Part shown: positions 1 to 8,537 of the stretch, piece after piece
Numbering within the stretch: position 1 is the first letter of the stretch
Layout of the letters: each line of letters opens with the position of its first letter
From: Bog-473 sp036268485
GTDB taxonomy: Bacteria; Actinomycetota; Acidimicrobiia; Acidimicrobiales; RAAP-2
DNA: 64,000 nt
Assembly: GCA_036268485.1 (NCBI GenBank)
Contig: DATAUC010000103.1
Location: forward strand, 1-64,000
Direction of reading: 5' to 3'
The notes under the pieces: model-generated
Told to the model about the DNA's origin: nothing
Database searches by the model: none
What the model saw: only the letters and a program-made list of their open reading frames with translations
Translations under genes and position numbers: made by a program

Positions 1-11
1 TAGGTGACGAA

Positions 12-860
12 ATGAAGGACCAGTTGAGCTTCCTCGGCGGTTTCAAGCTGACGCTGCAGCACATGAGCCGACCTCGGGTGACCACCATGTACCCGGAGGT
101 CAAGAAGCCCAAGCAGCCACGCCAGCACGGTCGCCATGTCCTGAATCGCTACGAGGACGGCATGGAGAAGTGCATCGGCTGCGAGCTGTGCGCCGGGGTG
201 TGCCCGGCCGACTGCATTTACGTGCGCGGCCTGGACAACCCGCCCGACCACCCGGTCTCGCCCGGTGAGCGCTACGGCTACGTCTACGAGATCAACTACC
301 TGCGCTGCATCCACTGCGACATGTGCGTGGAGGCCTGCCCGACCGAGGCCATCACCGAGTCCAAGCTCTTCGAGTTCTCATTCACCAACCGCTCCGACGC
401 CATCTACACCAAGGCCGAGCTGCTGGTCGACGACCTCGGCATGCCCCAGAAGCTCCCGTGGGAGGACTGGCGCGAGGGCGACGACATGATGACCTCGGGT
501 TGGATGCGGGCCACCTCGCCGTCGGGCAACGCGGCCTACGAGGGCGAGGTGCAGTGGTCCGGTGAGCTGGGCTACGGCGTGCGTACCCCCGAGGGTGGGC
601 AGTCGGGCCGCCGCAACGACGAGCTGACCGGCAGCAAGCCGCTGCGTGAGGTGCTCGAGAACCACCTGCTGGCCGAGGACATCCCGCTGGCCCACTCGGG
701 TATGCAGGGTCGCATCTGGCGGGCCAAGAAGGGCGCCGAGCGCAACAAGAAGAAGATGGACGCCATGAAGGTGCGCATGAACGACATGCGGACCGCTCGC
801 AAGGAAGCCAAGGCCACGGCCAAAGCGACCGCCACGTCCGAGTCGCAGGAGTCGGCCTGA
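12..860 (+). CDS. nuoI: NADH-quinone oxidoreductase subunit I
   Basis: Peripheral-arm subunit of respiratory complex I that passes electrons through two [4Fe-4S] clusters toward quinone. Both ferredoxin motifs are intact: C54-x2-C57-x2-C60-x3-C64-P and C99-x2-C102-x2-C105-x3-C109-P. The protein has 282 residues and carries a long C-terminal tail (from about residue 180) that ends in a Lys/Ala-rich, probably helical segment without cofactor motifs; extended NuoI tails are familiar in actinobacteria. The gene opens the part of the nuo operon visible here. The upstream nuoH presumably ends at or just before base 1. The stop codon shares one base with the nuoJ start. Confidence 0.97.
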   Translation: MKDQLSFLGGFKLTLQHMSRPRVTTMYPEVKKPKQPRQHGRHVLNRYEDGMEKCIGCELCAGVCPADCIYVRGLDNPPDHPVSPGERYGYVYEINYLRCIHCDMCVEACPTEAITESKLFEFSFTNRSDAIYTKAELLVDDLGMPQKLPWEDWREGDDMMTSGWMRATSPSGNAAYEGEVQWSGELGYGVRTPEGGQSGRRNDELTGSKPLREVLENHLLAEDIPLAHSGMQGRIWRAKKGAERNKKKMDAMKVRMNDMRTARKEAKATAKATATSESQESA

Positions 861-1465
861 TGCTCCACACCGCACTCGCCCTCACTTCGACGCGCCCCGC
901 CTGGCCGGACATCCTGGTCTTCGCGGCCAGCGCCGCCGTCATCCTCATCGGCGCCCTGGGCGTGGTCACCTCGCGCAACCCGGTCCACGCCGCCCTCAGC
1001 CTGGTCATGACCCTGTTCGGCGTGGCCGTGCTCTTCATTGAGCAGGAAGCCGACTTCCTGGCCGCCGTGCAGATCATCGTGTACGCCGGCGCCATCGTCG
1101 TGCTCTTCCTTTTCGTCATCATGTTCCTGGGCGTCGACAAGCGGGAGGCCGTCGAGGTCGAGCCGCTGGCCGGCCAGCGCCCGCTGGCCTTCATCATGCT
1201 GGGCGTCACCCTGGCCGGCGTCATCGCCATGGCCGCCACCTCGCACTGGGTCACCGGCGCCCACCAGGTGGTGGGGCCGATCCAGGGCAACGTGGCCGCC
1301 GACCCCTCCTCGCCTTCGGGCGAAGTGGCACAGCTGGGCAAGCAGCTCTTCACCACCTACCTCTTCGCCTTCGAGGCCACGGCCGCCCTGCTGGTCATCG
1401 CCGTGGTCGGCGCCGTCGTGCTGGCCCGCCGGCCGCACACACCGGTCGAGACCGAGGCGGCATGA
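860..1465 (+). CDS. nuoJ: NADH-quinone oxidoreductase subunit J
   Basis: Membrane-arm subunit of complex I with 201 residues and about five predicted transmembrane helices. The family signature around the third helix, VIYAGAIVVLFLFVIMFLG, is clear. The ATG overlaps the nuoI stop by one base and the gene ends in a 4-nt ATGA overlap with nuoK, so translation is probably coupled through nuoI-J-K. A short polar stretch (about residues 130-155) lies between the last two helices. Identification rests on this motif and on the canonical gene order. Confidence 0.96.
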   Translation: MLHTALALTSTRPAWPDILVFAASAAVILIGALGVVTSRNPVHAALSLVMTLFGVAVLFIEQEADFLAAVQIIVYAGAIVVLFLFVIMFLGVDKREAVEVEPLAGQRPLAFIMLGVTLAGVIAMAATSHWVTGAHQVVGPIQGNVAADPSSPSGEVAQLGKQLFTTYLFAFEATAALLVIAVVGAVVLARRPHTPVETEAA

Positions 1466-1767
1466 GCCTCTCGGGAGCCTGGTACCTAGGGCTGGCCGCC
1501 GTGGTCTTCACCATCGGGGCCATCGGCCTGCTGGTGCGCCGCAACGTGCTGATCATGTTCATGTGCATTGAGCTCATGCTCAACGCGGCCAACCTGACCT
1601 TCGTCACCTTCGCCCGCATGCTGGGCGACATCGGCGGCCAGGCCATCGTCTTCTTCGTCCTCGTGGTGGCGGCGGCCGAAGTGGTGGTCGGCCTGGGCAT
1701 CGTGGTCACCAACTACCGGCGCCGGTCAACGACCACGGCCGACGATCTGCATTCGTTGAAGGGCTGA
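1462..1767 (+). CDS. nuoK: NADH-quinone oxidoreductase subunit K
   Basis: Small antiporter-like subunit of the complex I membrane arm (MrpC/NuoK type). It has 101 residues and three transmembrane helices, the normal length for the family. The membrane-embedded acidic residues thought to take part in proton pumping are present: Glu in MCIELMLNAANL (helix 2) and Glu in AAAEVVVGLGI (helix 3). The start lies in a 4-nt ATGA overlap with nuoJ. It is followed after 8 nt by nuoL. Confidence 0.96.
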   Translation: MSLSGAWYLGLAAVVFTIGAIGLLVRRNVLIMFMCIELMLNAANLTFVTFARMLGDIGGQAIVFFVLVVAAAEVVVGLGIVVTNYRRRSTTTADDLHSLKG

Positions 1768-1775
1768 GCGGAACC

Positions 1776-3692
1776 GTGCTGCACGCTGCGTACCTCATGC
1801 CCCTCTTCCCGCTCGTGGGCTTTGTGGTCCTCGTGGCCATCGGCCGCCGGGTCGGCGACCCGGTGGCCGGCTGGATAGGCACCATCGCCGTGGCCGGCTC
1901 GTTCGTCGTCGCCCTCCTGACCCTGATCGCGCTCTCGCATCAGCCCGAAGCGCACCGGGTCTTCCTGCACAACTACTTCACCTGGTTCCACGTCGGCGGC
2001 CTGACCGTGCCCATCGGCCTGCAGGTCGATCAGCTCTCCATCGTGATGTGCATGTTCATCACCGGGGTCAGTGCGCTCATCAACCTGTACTCCATCGGCT
2101 ACATGAAGGGCGACCGGGACTACTCGAAGTTCTTCATCTACCTGAACCTCTTCGTCTTCTCCATGCTGGTGCTGGTCCTGGCCAACAACCTCCTCCTGAC
2201 CTTCGTCGGGTGGGAGGGTGTGGGCGTCTGCTCCTACTGGCTGGTGTCGTTCTGGTTCCACCGCGAGACCGCCGCCTCGGCCGGCAAGAAGGCCTTCATC
2301 TACAACCGCATCGGTGACGCCGGCTTCCTGCTGGCCATCTTCCTCATTTTCGAAAAGACCGGCACCCTGCAGTACCAGGGCGGCCCGGGCGGCGGCATCT
2401 TCGGGCAGCTGCATCACCTGGGTGGGGGCACCGCCACGGCGGCCGTCCTGCTGCTGCTCTTCGCCGCCACCGGGAAGTCGGCCCAGATCCCCCTGTTCAA
2501 CTGGTTGCCCGACGCCATGGAGGGCCCCACCCCCGTCTCGGCCCTCATTCACGCCGCCACCATGGTGACGGCCGGGGTCTACCTGCTCTGCCGCATGAAC
2601 CACCTGCTGGCCCTGTCGCACACCGGCACCGAGGTCATCGCCATCATCGGCGGCGTGACCGCCTTCGTGGCGGCCACCATCGCCTGCGCCCAGCAGGACA
2701 TCAAGAAGGTGCTGGCCTTCTCCACCGTGTCGCAGATCGGCTACATGGTGCTGGCCGTCGGCTCGGGCGCCTACATCGCCGCCATCTTCCTCATGGTGGC
2801 CCACGCCTTCTTCAAGGGTCTCCTCTTCCTGGCCGCCGGGTCGGTCATCCACGGGCTGGACGACGAGCAGGACCTCAAGAGGATGGGCGCCCTGCGCAGG
2901 ACCATGAAGTGGACCAGCGTCACCTTCACCATCGGCTGGCTGGCCATCGCCGGCATCCCGCCGCTGGCCGGCTTCTGGGCCAAGGGCGACGTGCTGGACA
3001 ACGTCTACGCCCACTACAAGGTGCTGTGGGCCCTCGGCCTGCTCACCGCCGTACTCACGGCGTACTACATGAGCCGGCTGCAGATCCTGGCCTTCGGCGG
3101 TGACGAGCGCTGGAAGGAGATCGGCCCCCACGGCGAGCCGGCCCTGCACACCCCGCACGAGTCGCCCTGGGTCATGCGCCTGCCCCTGGTCATCCTGGCC
3201 GTGGCGGCCTTCTTCGCCGGCATCCTCAACCTGCCCTGGGCCCACCGTTACTCCTTCGATGCCTGGCTGGCCCCAGTCTTCTCCGGCAGCCTCTACCGCG
3301 ACCACATCCACAACGGTGGCCTGTGGGCCCTGGCCATCACCGACGCCGTGGCCGCCATCATCGGCGTGGTCCTGGCCGTGACGCTGTGGCGCGGCACCGT
3401 CACCGACAAGGCCCGACTCGAGCCGCGGTTCCTGCAGCGGGTCTGGTACTGGGACGACTTCTACGACGCCATCATCGGGCGGCCCAGCCAGAAGCTGGCC
3501 AGCTTCATGGCCTGGGTGGTCGATGTGCGGGTGATTGACGGCGCGGTCAACGGGGCGGCTCGCCTGGTGCGTTCCACCGGCACGGCGACCCGCAAGCTGC
3601 AGACCGGGTACGTCCGCAACTACGCCCTGGGCATCGCCTTCGGCATGGCCGCCATCATCGCCTTCATGATCAGCCGGACGTGGTGGTCATGA
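1776..3692 (+). CDS. nuoL: NADH-quinone oxidoreductase subunit L
   Basis: Largest antiporter-like proton-pumping subunit of complex I, 638 residues, with an N-terminal NuoL/Mrp extension followed by the proton-conducting core. Conserved core motifs are visible: WEGVGVCSYWLVSFWF, the lysine-bearing TGKSAQIPLFNWLPDAMEGP segment and STVSQIGYM. The C-terminal part contains the lateral amphipathic helix region (about residues 540-600) and a final transmembrane anchor. The start is GTG, 8 nt after the nuoK stop. The 3' end overlaps nuoM by 4 nt. Confidence 0.97.
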   Translation: MLHAAYLMPLFPLVGFVVLVAIGRRVGDPVAGWIGTIAVAGSFVVALLTLIALSHQPEAHRVFLHNYFTWFHVGGLTVPIGLQVDQLSIVMCMFITGVSALINLYSIGYMKGDRDYSKFFIYLNLFVFSMLVLVLANNLLLTFVGWEGVGVCSYWLVSFWFHRETAASAGKKAFIYNRIGDAGFLLAIFLIFEKTGTLQYQGGPGGGIFGQLHHLGGGTATAAVLLLLFAATGKSAQIPLFNWLPDAMEGPTPVSALIHAATMVTAGVYLLCRMNHLLALSHTGTEVIAIIGGVTAFVAATIACAQQDIKKVLAFSTVSQIGYMVLAVGSGAYIAAIFLMVAHAFFKGLLFLAAGSVIHGLDDEQDLKRMGALRRTMKWTSVTFTIGWLAIAGIPPLAGFWAKGDVLDNVYAHYKVLWALGLLTAVLTAYYMSRLQILAFGGDERWKEIGPHGEPALHTPHESPWVMRLPLVILAVAAFFAGILNLPWAHRYSFDAWLAPVFSGSLYRDHIHNGGLWALAITDAVAAIIGVVLAVTLWRGTVTDKARLEPRFLQRVWYWDDFYDAIIGRPSQKLASFMAWVVDVRVIDGAVNGAARLVRSTGTATRKLQTGYVRNYALGIAFGMAAIIAFMISRTWWS

Positions 3693-5242
3693 GCGCCGGC
3701 TTCCCCTACCTGACGGTCCTCATCCTGCTGCCGGCGGCCGGTGCCCTGGCTCTGGCCATCATCGGCCTGGACAAGCGGTTCTCCAAGGAATTCGGCGACG
3801 TGCTGGCCATCGGCGTGTCCCTGGCCACCCTCGGCGTGGCCATCGGTGCGGTCGTCGCCATGAAGGTCAACGTCGGCGGCTTCCAGCTGACCTCGAACCA
3901 CATCTACACCGGACAGGCCCTGGGTGTGCGTTGGAACCTCGGCCTCGATGGCATTTCGGTCTTCCTGGTCCTGCTGTCCGCCGTGCTGTTCCCGCTGGTG
4001 TTGGTGCTCGGGCGCCACAAGACCAACGCCCGGGCCTACGCGGCCTGGTTGCTGCTGCTCGAAGCCGCCGTCATCGGCAGCTTCGTGTCGCTCGACCTGA
4101 TCGTCTTCTTCCTCTTCTTCGAGCTGACGCTGGTGCCCTCGTACTTCATCATCGCCGGCTGGGGTCACGAGCGCCGGGCCTACGCCGCCATCAAGTTCTT
4201 CCTCTACACGTTCTTGGGTTCGGCCTTCTTGCTGGTGGGGATCCTGGCCCTGGCCTTCATTCATGAGTCCCAGACCCACGTGCTCACGTTCTCGCTGCCG
4301 GCGCTGATGCACACGCATCTGTCGGACTCGACCGAGATCCTTCTCTTCCTGGCCTTCACCTCGGCCTTCGCCATCAAGGCGCCGCTCTTCCCCTTCCACA
4401 CCTGGTCGCCCGACGCCTACACCGAAGCGCCGACCGAAGGCTCGGTCATCCTGTCCTCGCTGCTGGCCAAGCTGGGCACCTACGGCATCATCCGCTTCGA
4501 CCTCTCGCTGTTCCCCCACGCCACCCGCACCCTGGCCCCCCTCATGCTGACCCTGGCCGTCATCGGGATCCTCTACGGCGCCATCGTGGCCTGCGCCCAA
4601 CGCGACCTGAAGCGGCTGGTGACCTACTCCTCGCTGGCCCAGGTCGGCTTCATCGCCCTAGGCACCTTCGCGCTCAGCTCCCAGGGCCTCTCGGGCGCCG
4701 TGCTGCTGATGGTCAACCACGGCCTGATTGTCGGCGCGCTGTTCATCCTCATCGGGTTCATCTATGAGCGCCGCGGCACCTGGCAGGTCGGTGAGCTGCG
4801 CGGGCTGCAGAAGGTGGCCCCGGTCATGGCGGCCGTGTTCACCGTCGTCATGATGGCGTCCATCGGCGTGCCCGGGCTGAACGGCTTCGTCAGCGAGTTC
4901 CTGGTCCTCTCCGGCACCTTCATCACCCACCGCTGGTGGGCCGTGGTGGCGGTGGTCGGCGTCATCATCGCCGCCATCTACCTGCTCTGGGCCTACCAGC
5001 AGGTCTTCCACGGGGAGCCGAGGGCGGAGGACGAGAAGACCAAGGACCTGGTCTGGCTCGAGCGCCTGGTCATGGCCCCGCTCATCATCCTGATCGTCTT
5101 CCTGGGCGTCTACCCCAAGCCGGTACTTGACCGCATCAACCCGTCGGTCAACCAGCTGGTGGCCCATGTGGAGAAGGCCACCGGCCACTACCAGCCGAGT
5201 GTGGCCACCAAGGGCACCGCCGGCCTCGGGGGGCAGCCATGA
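3689..5242 (+). CDS. nuoM: NADH-quinone oxidoreductase subunit M
   Basis: Second antiporter-like subunit of the complex I membrane arm. It has 517 residues from the chosen ATG, which lies in a 4-nt ATGA overlap with nuoL; a GTG three codons upstream (3680) is in frame but less likely. The family motif PLFPFHTWSPDAYTEAPTEG and the SSLAQVGF motif mark the proton-channel half-helices. About 14 hydrophobic segments can be counted. It ends with an ATGA overlap into nuoN. Confidence 0.97.
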   Translation: MSAGFPYLTVLILLPAAGALALAIIGLDKRFSKEFGDVLAIGVSLATLGVAIGAVVAMKVNVGGFQLTSNHIYTGQALGVRWNLGLDGISVFLVLLSAVLFPLVLVLGRHKTNARAYAAWLLLLEAAVIGSFVSLDLIVFFLFFELTLVPSYFIIAGWGHERRAYAAIKFFLYTFLGSAFLLVGILALAFIHESQTHVLTFSLPALMHTHLSDSTEILLFLAFTSAFAIKAPLFPFHTWSPDAYTEAPTEGSVILSSLLAKLGTYGIIRFDLSLFPHATRTLAPLMLTLAVIGILYGAIVACAQRDLKRLVTYSSLAQVGFIALGTFALSSQGLSGAVLLMVNHGLIVGALFILIGFIYERRGTWQVGELRGLQKVAPVMAAVFTVVMMASIGVPGLNGFVSEFLVLSGTFITHRWWAVVAVVGVIIAAIYLLWAYQQVFHGEPRAEDEKTKDLVWLERLVMAPLIILIVFLGVYPKPVLDRINPSVNQLVAHVEKATGHYQPSVATKGTAGLGGQP

Positions 5243-6900
5243 TCCACACCCTGCTGGCCGCTGCGACCGGCGCGTCCAGCAACCGCATTCCGGTCCCACC
5301 CATCCGCTACCTGACGATCCTGCCGCCCATGATCATGATCGGCGGGGCCGTGCTGTTGCTGGCGGCCGCCTCATTGGTCAGTCGCCCGCTCCGGGTCCGG
5401 GTCAGCACCATCGGCAGCGTCATCATCTCGGGTACCGCCCTGGGCATCTCGCTCTGGCAGTGGACCGACGTGCAGGATCACGGACCCCACACGTACATCG
5501 CGCACGCCGTCGTCATGGATGGCTTCAGCGTCCTCATCACGATGCTCATCTCCGCGGCCATGCTGGTCACCGCCCTGGTGGCCGACGGCTATCTCAAGCG
5601 CGAGGACGTTCAGGGCGGCGAGTTCCACGTACTGGCCCTGCTCTCGGCCTCGGGCGCCATGTTGATGGGGTCGGCCAACGACCTGATCATCGTCTTCTTG
5701 GGCCTCGAGATCATGTCCATCGCCCTCTACGTGCTCACCGCCTTCAACCACCGGCGGGCCTCCTCCGGTGAGGCGGCGCTCAAGTACTTCATTCTGGGCG
5801 GTTTCTCCTCGGCCATCTTCGTCTACGGCATCGCCTTGACCTACGGCGCCACCGGGTCGACCAACCTGACCCAGATCGCCGACTTCCTGTCCAAGAACGT
5901 GCTGGTCGACAACGGGCTGCTGCTGTCGGGCCTGGCCCTCATGCTGGTCGGCTTCGCCTTCAAGGTGGCGGCCGTGCCCTTCCACATGTGGACGCCCGAC
6001 GTCTACGAAGGGGCACCGTCGCCGGTGACCGGATTCATGGCCGCCGTGGCCAAGGCCGGCGCCTTCGCCGCCCTGCTGCGGGTGCTCTTCTCGTCGCTGG
6101 GCGTGATCTCCTCGGACTGGCGTCCCATCGTCTACGGCCTGGCCGTGCTCTCGCTTTCCGTCGGTGCCGTGGTCGCCCTGCGCCAGCGCGACGTCAAGCG
6201 CATGTTGGCCTACTCGTCCATCAATCACGCCGGGTTCATCCTCCTCGGCGTCGAAGCGGGGACGGCCCGCGGTGTGAGCGCGTCGCTGTACTACCTGTTC
6301 GCCTACACGTTCATGACGATCGGCAGCTTCGCCATCATCACCGTGCTCGGCCGCGAGGGCGACGGCGACCACGATCTGACCCGCTACAAGGGCCTGGCCA
6401 AACGCCAGCCGTTGCTGGCCCTCTGCCTGGCCATCCTCTTGCTGGCTCAGGCCGGCGCGCCGTTCACCACCGGTCTGTGGGCCAAGCTGCAGGTGGTCCT
6501 GGCCACCGTCAGCGCCGGGGCGGTTCCCCTGGCCGTCATCGCCATGGTCAGTGCCGCCGTGGCCGCCTTCTTCTACCTCCGGGTGGCCGTCCTCATGTAC
6601 GCGCCGGACGGTGACGCCACCGCCAGCGCCCCCGTCCCTGTCTCACCCAGTGGCCGGGCCGCCCTGCTCGGCGCACCCGACCGTGAGGCGGCGACCGTCG
6701 ATGCCTTGAACTCGTCCCTCCTGCTGGCCGACGACGCACCGGATGCCTTCGGCGAAGCCGTCCCCTCCGTGGTGCCGGTGCCGGCCCTGACTGCGTTGGC
6801 CATCGGTCTGTGCGTGGCCGTCACCGTGGTCTTCGGCTTGTGGCCCGCCCCGCTGCTCGATTTCGCCCGCCACGCCTCGCTGCTCTACCTGCCTCACTAG
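5239..6900 (+). CDS. nuoN: NADH-quinone oxidoreductase subunit N
   Basis: Third antiporter-like subunit, last gene of the nuo operon here (553 residues). It carries PFHMWTPDVYEGAPSPVTGF and SSINHAGF, the NuoN versions of the proton-channel motifs. One oddity is a polar, Ala/Pro/Asp-rich insert of about 70 residues (roughly residues 455-525) between the last two helices, which enlarges the protein beyond the roughly 480-500 residues common in the family. The gene starts in an ATGA overlap with nuoM. No strong terminator hairpin is obvious before the next gene, 31 nt away. Confidence 0.96.
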   Translation: MIHTLLAAATGASSNRIPVPPIRYLTILPPMIMIGGAVLLLAAASLVSRPLRVRVSTIGSVIISGTALGISLWQWTDVQDHGPHTYIAHAVVMDGFSVLITMLISAAMLVTALVADGYLKREDVQGGEFHVLALLSASGAMLMGSANDLIIVFLGLEIMSIALYVLTAFNHRRASSGEAALKYFILGGFSSAIFVYGIALTYGATGSTNLTQIADFLSKNVLVDNGLLLSGLALMLVGFAFKVAAVPFHMWTPDVYEGAPSPVTGFMAAVAKAGAFAALLRVLFSSLGVISSDWRPIVYGLAVLSLSVGAVVALRQRDVKRMLAYSSINHAGFILLGVEAGTARGVSASLYYLFAYTFMTIGSFAIITVLGREGDGDHDLTRYKGLAKRQPLLALCLAILLLAQAGAPFTTGLWAKLQVVLATVSAGAVPLAVIAMVSAAVAAFFYLRVAVLMYAPDGDATASAPVPVSPSGRAALLGAPDREAATVDALNSSLLLADDAPDAFGEAVPSVVPVPALTALAIGLCVAVTVVFGLWPAPLLDFARHASLLYLPH

Positions 6901-6931
6901 CCCGGGCGGGGTCTGCCATCATGAGGCCCCG

Positions 6932-7297
6932 ATGAACGACCTCGCCACCAAACCGAAGCAGAAGAAGTCGGGGCTGATCACCATCGGGATTGTGGCCGGG
7001 GCCATCGTGATCGTGGGCATCCTCATCTTCGCCGGTGTCTTCAACTCGAACACCACCTCGCCGCCACCGCGGACCCAGACCTCGGGCACCATCCCGGCCG
7101 TGGCCACCGTGGTCGTGCCCAACGTGGTGGGGCTGACCCCGACGCAGGCGCTCGAGGCCCTCAGCGCGGCCGACCTGCAGGCCAACACGACCAGTGGCTC
7201 GGCACCGACCGGCACGGTGACGGGCCAGAGCCCGGCAGCCGGCACCACGGTGACCGACCACTCCATCGTGACGGTCACGGTCAGTCCCAGTCCCTAA
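6932..7297 (+). CDS. Single-pass membrane protein with one extracellular PASTA domain
   Basis: A 121-residue protein with a basic cytoplasmic tip (residues 1-13), one transmembrane helix (about 14-36), a Thr/Ser/Pro-rich linker and a single PASTA domain (about 59-118) of the VPNVVGLTPTQALEAL type. PASTA domains usually sit on penicillin-binding proteins and Ser/Thr kinases, where they bind cell-wall fragments or set spacing; no kinase or transpeptidase is attached here. It lies between nuoN and padR, and a second lone PASTA protein is encoded just downstream (7721-8398), so the two may work together. The exact function is unknown. Confidence 0.8.
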   Translation: MNDLATKPKQKKSGLITIGIVAGAIVIVGILIFAGVFNSNTTSPPPRTQTSGTIPAVATVVVPNVVGLTPTQALEALSAADLQANTTSGSAPTGTVTGQSPAAGTTVTDHSIVTVTVSPSP

Positions 7298-7344
7298 GGG
7301 GTGCGCCTGCGCTCGCATCCGGACCTGCCCATCTCGGCCTCCCC

Positions 7345-7372
7345 TTGACAACCTGACACCGCCAGGTACTAT
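7345..7372 (+). promoter_or_regulatory. Sigma70-type promoter of padR
   Basis: A full -35 hexamer TTGACA (7345-7350) is followed after 16 bp by TACTAT (7367-7372). Transcription should start near 7379-7380, exactly at the ATG chosen for padR, so the mRNA is predicted to be leaderless. This is the best consensus promoter in the window. Confidence 0.75.
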
Positions 7373-7386
7373 GCAATGCATGGTAC
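7366..7386. promoter_or_regulatory. 21-bp near-perfect palindrome over the padR -10 and start codon
   Basis: The two 10-bp arms pair around a central A at 7376 with a single mismatch (7370/7382); the core is ATGCA-A-TGCAT and the outer arms are GTAC. It covers the -10 hexamer and the ATG, so a bound dimer would block transcription directly. PadR proteins commonly bind such sites in their own promoter, so autoregulation is the natural inference. Confidence 0.6.
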
Positions 7387-7724
7387 AGAGCCGAGCACCC
7401 CAGCTGGCCCAGATGCGGAAGGGGGCGCTCGAGTACTGCGTGCTGGCCCTCCTGCGCGACGGCGAGCGCTACGGATTCGAGCTGGTGCGGGAACTCTCCA
7501 ACGCCGAGCTGGTGACGAGCGAGGGCACCATCTACCCGCTGCTGGCCCGCCTGCGTCAGGACGGCGCGGTGGAGACGTCGTGGCGGGAGTCGACCCAGGG
7601 CCCACCCCGCCGGTACTACAAGCTGACGCCGGAGGGGAAGGCCTCGCTCGACTTCTTCACCACCGAGTGGCACCGCTTCTGCCAGGCCGTTGACGGCCTG
7701 CTCGAGTCGCGGGGCGTGCGATGA
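7380..7724 (+). CDS. PadR-family transcriptional regulator
   Basis: A 114-residue winged-helix repressor of the PadR type, which senses small molecules or partner signals and represses a nearby promoter. The family features are MRKGALEYCVLALL, YGFELVREL, SEGTIYPLLARL (recognition helix) and the wing GPPRRYYKLTPEG. An in-frame ATG at 7371 lies inside the -10 element; the ATG at 7380 coincides with the predicted transcription start and is preferred. The gene overlaps the next one by 4 nt (ATGA). The pairing of padR with a HAAS-domain membrane protein is a recognised arrangement. Confidence 0.88.
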   Translation: MVQSRAPQLAQMRKGALEYCVLALLRDGERYGFELVRELSNAELVTSEGTIYPLLARLRQDGAVETSWRESTQGPPRRYYKLTPEGKASLDFFTTEWHRFCQAVDGLLESRGVR

Positions 7725-8398
7725 GCGACCTCGTCATGGGGTCCGATCTCAATGCCATGGTCGAGGCCTATCTCTCCGAGCTGAGCGGCGCCCTGTCCCG
7801 CCTCCCCGCCTCCCGGCGCGACCAACTGGTCAGCGAGATCCGCGAGCACATCACCGAACGGCGGAGCGAGCGCCCGCCGCGTGACCGATCCGACATGGAG
7901 GCGCTGCTCAACCGGGTCGGACTGCCCGAGGACATCGCGGCCGTGGCGCTCGAGGACATGGAGGAGCCCGCCTCCGACATCCAGTCGGCCTTGCCACCTC
8001 CCGCTGGGCCGCCCCGCTGGCATCACCGATTCTCCAATCGGGTGTTGGTGGGTGCGGCCGCCGGCGCGCTCGTCCTGGTCGTCGTGGTGGCCGGCATCGT
8101 GGCCACCGGCCGTTCGACCAGCGTGACGCGCAGCCAGATTGTGCCGGCGGCCGCAGTGCCGAGACCGCCCCGCCTACCCGGTCAGCACGTCAGCGTCGTG
8201 CCCGTCGTGATCGGGGAGTCCCAAGCCGCCGCCGCGGCCGAACTGGCCGCGCTCGGCTTCACGTATTCCGCCATCGACGTGTCCTCGACGGCCCCCGCCG
8301 GCATTGTCGTTTCGCAGTCTCCGGCCGGAGGGGCGAGTCAACCGATCGGGGCCGACGTCGTGCTCACCGTTTCGAGCGGCCCCGGCTCATCCTCGTAA
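7721..8398 (+). CDS. HAAS-domain / transmembrane / PASTA fusion protein
   Basis: A 225-residue protein. Residues 10-80 form a helical N-terminal region with YLSELSGALSRLPASRR and EIREHITE, the look of the HAAS domain (formerly DUF1700-like) that accompanies PadR regulators. One transmembrane helix follows (about 107-129), then a Pro-rich linker and a C-terminal PASTA-like domain (about 158-218, ending VVLTVSSGPG). It is translationally coupled to padR by an ATGA overlap. The architecture suggests an envelope sensor whose cytoplasmic HAAS end signals to PadR. This role is inference; the domain calls are by pattern. Confidence 0.75.
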   Translation: MSDLVMGSDLNAMVEAYLSELSGALSRLPASRRDQLVSEIREHITERRSERPPRDRSDMEALLNRVGLPEDIAAVALEDMEEPASDIQSALPPPAGPPRWHHRFSNRVLVGAAAGALVLVVVVAGIVATGRSTSVTRSQIVPAAAVPRPPRLPGQHVSVVPVVIGESQAAAAAELAALGFTYSAIDVSSTAPAGIVVSQSPAGGASQPIGADVVLTVSSGPGSSS

Positions 8399-8414
8399 GG
8401 GGCTCGCGCCGACA

Positions 8415-8537
8415 TCAGTGATGCGGTGGGCGCTCCCGTTGCTGTTGCTCGGCCCAGCAGCGGTCACAGTTGTCACACGACGCGTGGATACCCAGATGAC
8501 CGCAGCGGGGACAGGTGGCCGGGGTCTCGTCGCTCAT
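8415..8537 (-). CDS. Forty-residue zinc-ribbon-like small protein
   Basis: A 40-residue protein that would be missed by length cut-offs. It has a CPRC knuckle and a CDNCDRC cluster separated by a short loop, which is enough for one zinc site, and ends in a charged tail with two His. The ATG lies in an ATGA overlap with the stop of the upstream lysyltransferase gene, which argues that it is real and co-translated. It could bind nucleic acid or act as a small partner of the membrane enzyme. Its function is unknown. Confidence 0.6.
   Translation of the reverse strand: MSDETPATCPRCGHLGIHASCDNCDRCWAEQQQRERPPHH

Noticed and set aside
1713..3311. Open reading frame of 532 codons opposite nuoL
   Set aside because: It is the mirror frame of a GC-rich membrane gene; its translation is Gly/Asp/Glu/His-rich and without family motifs.
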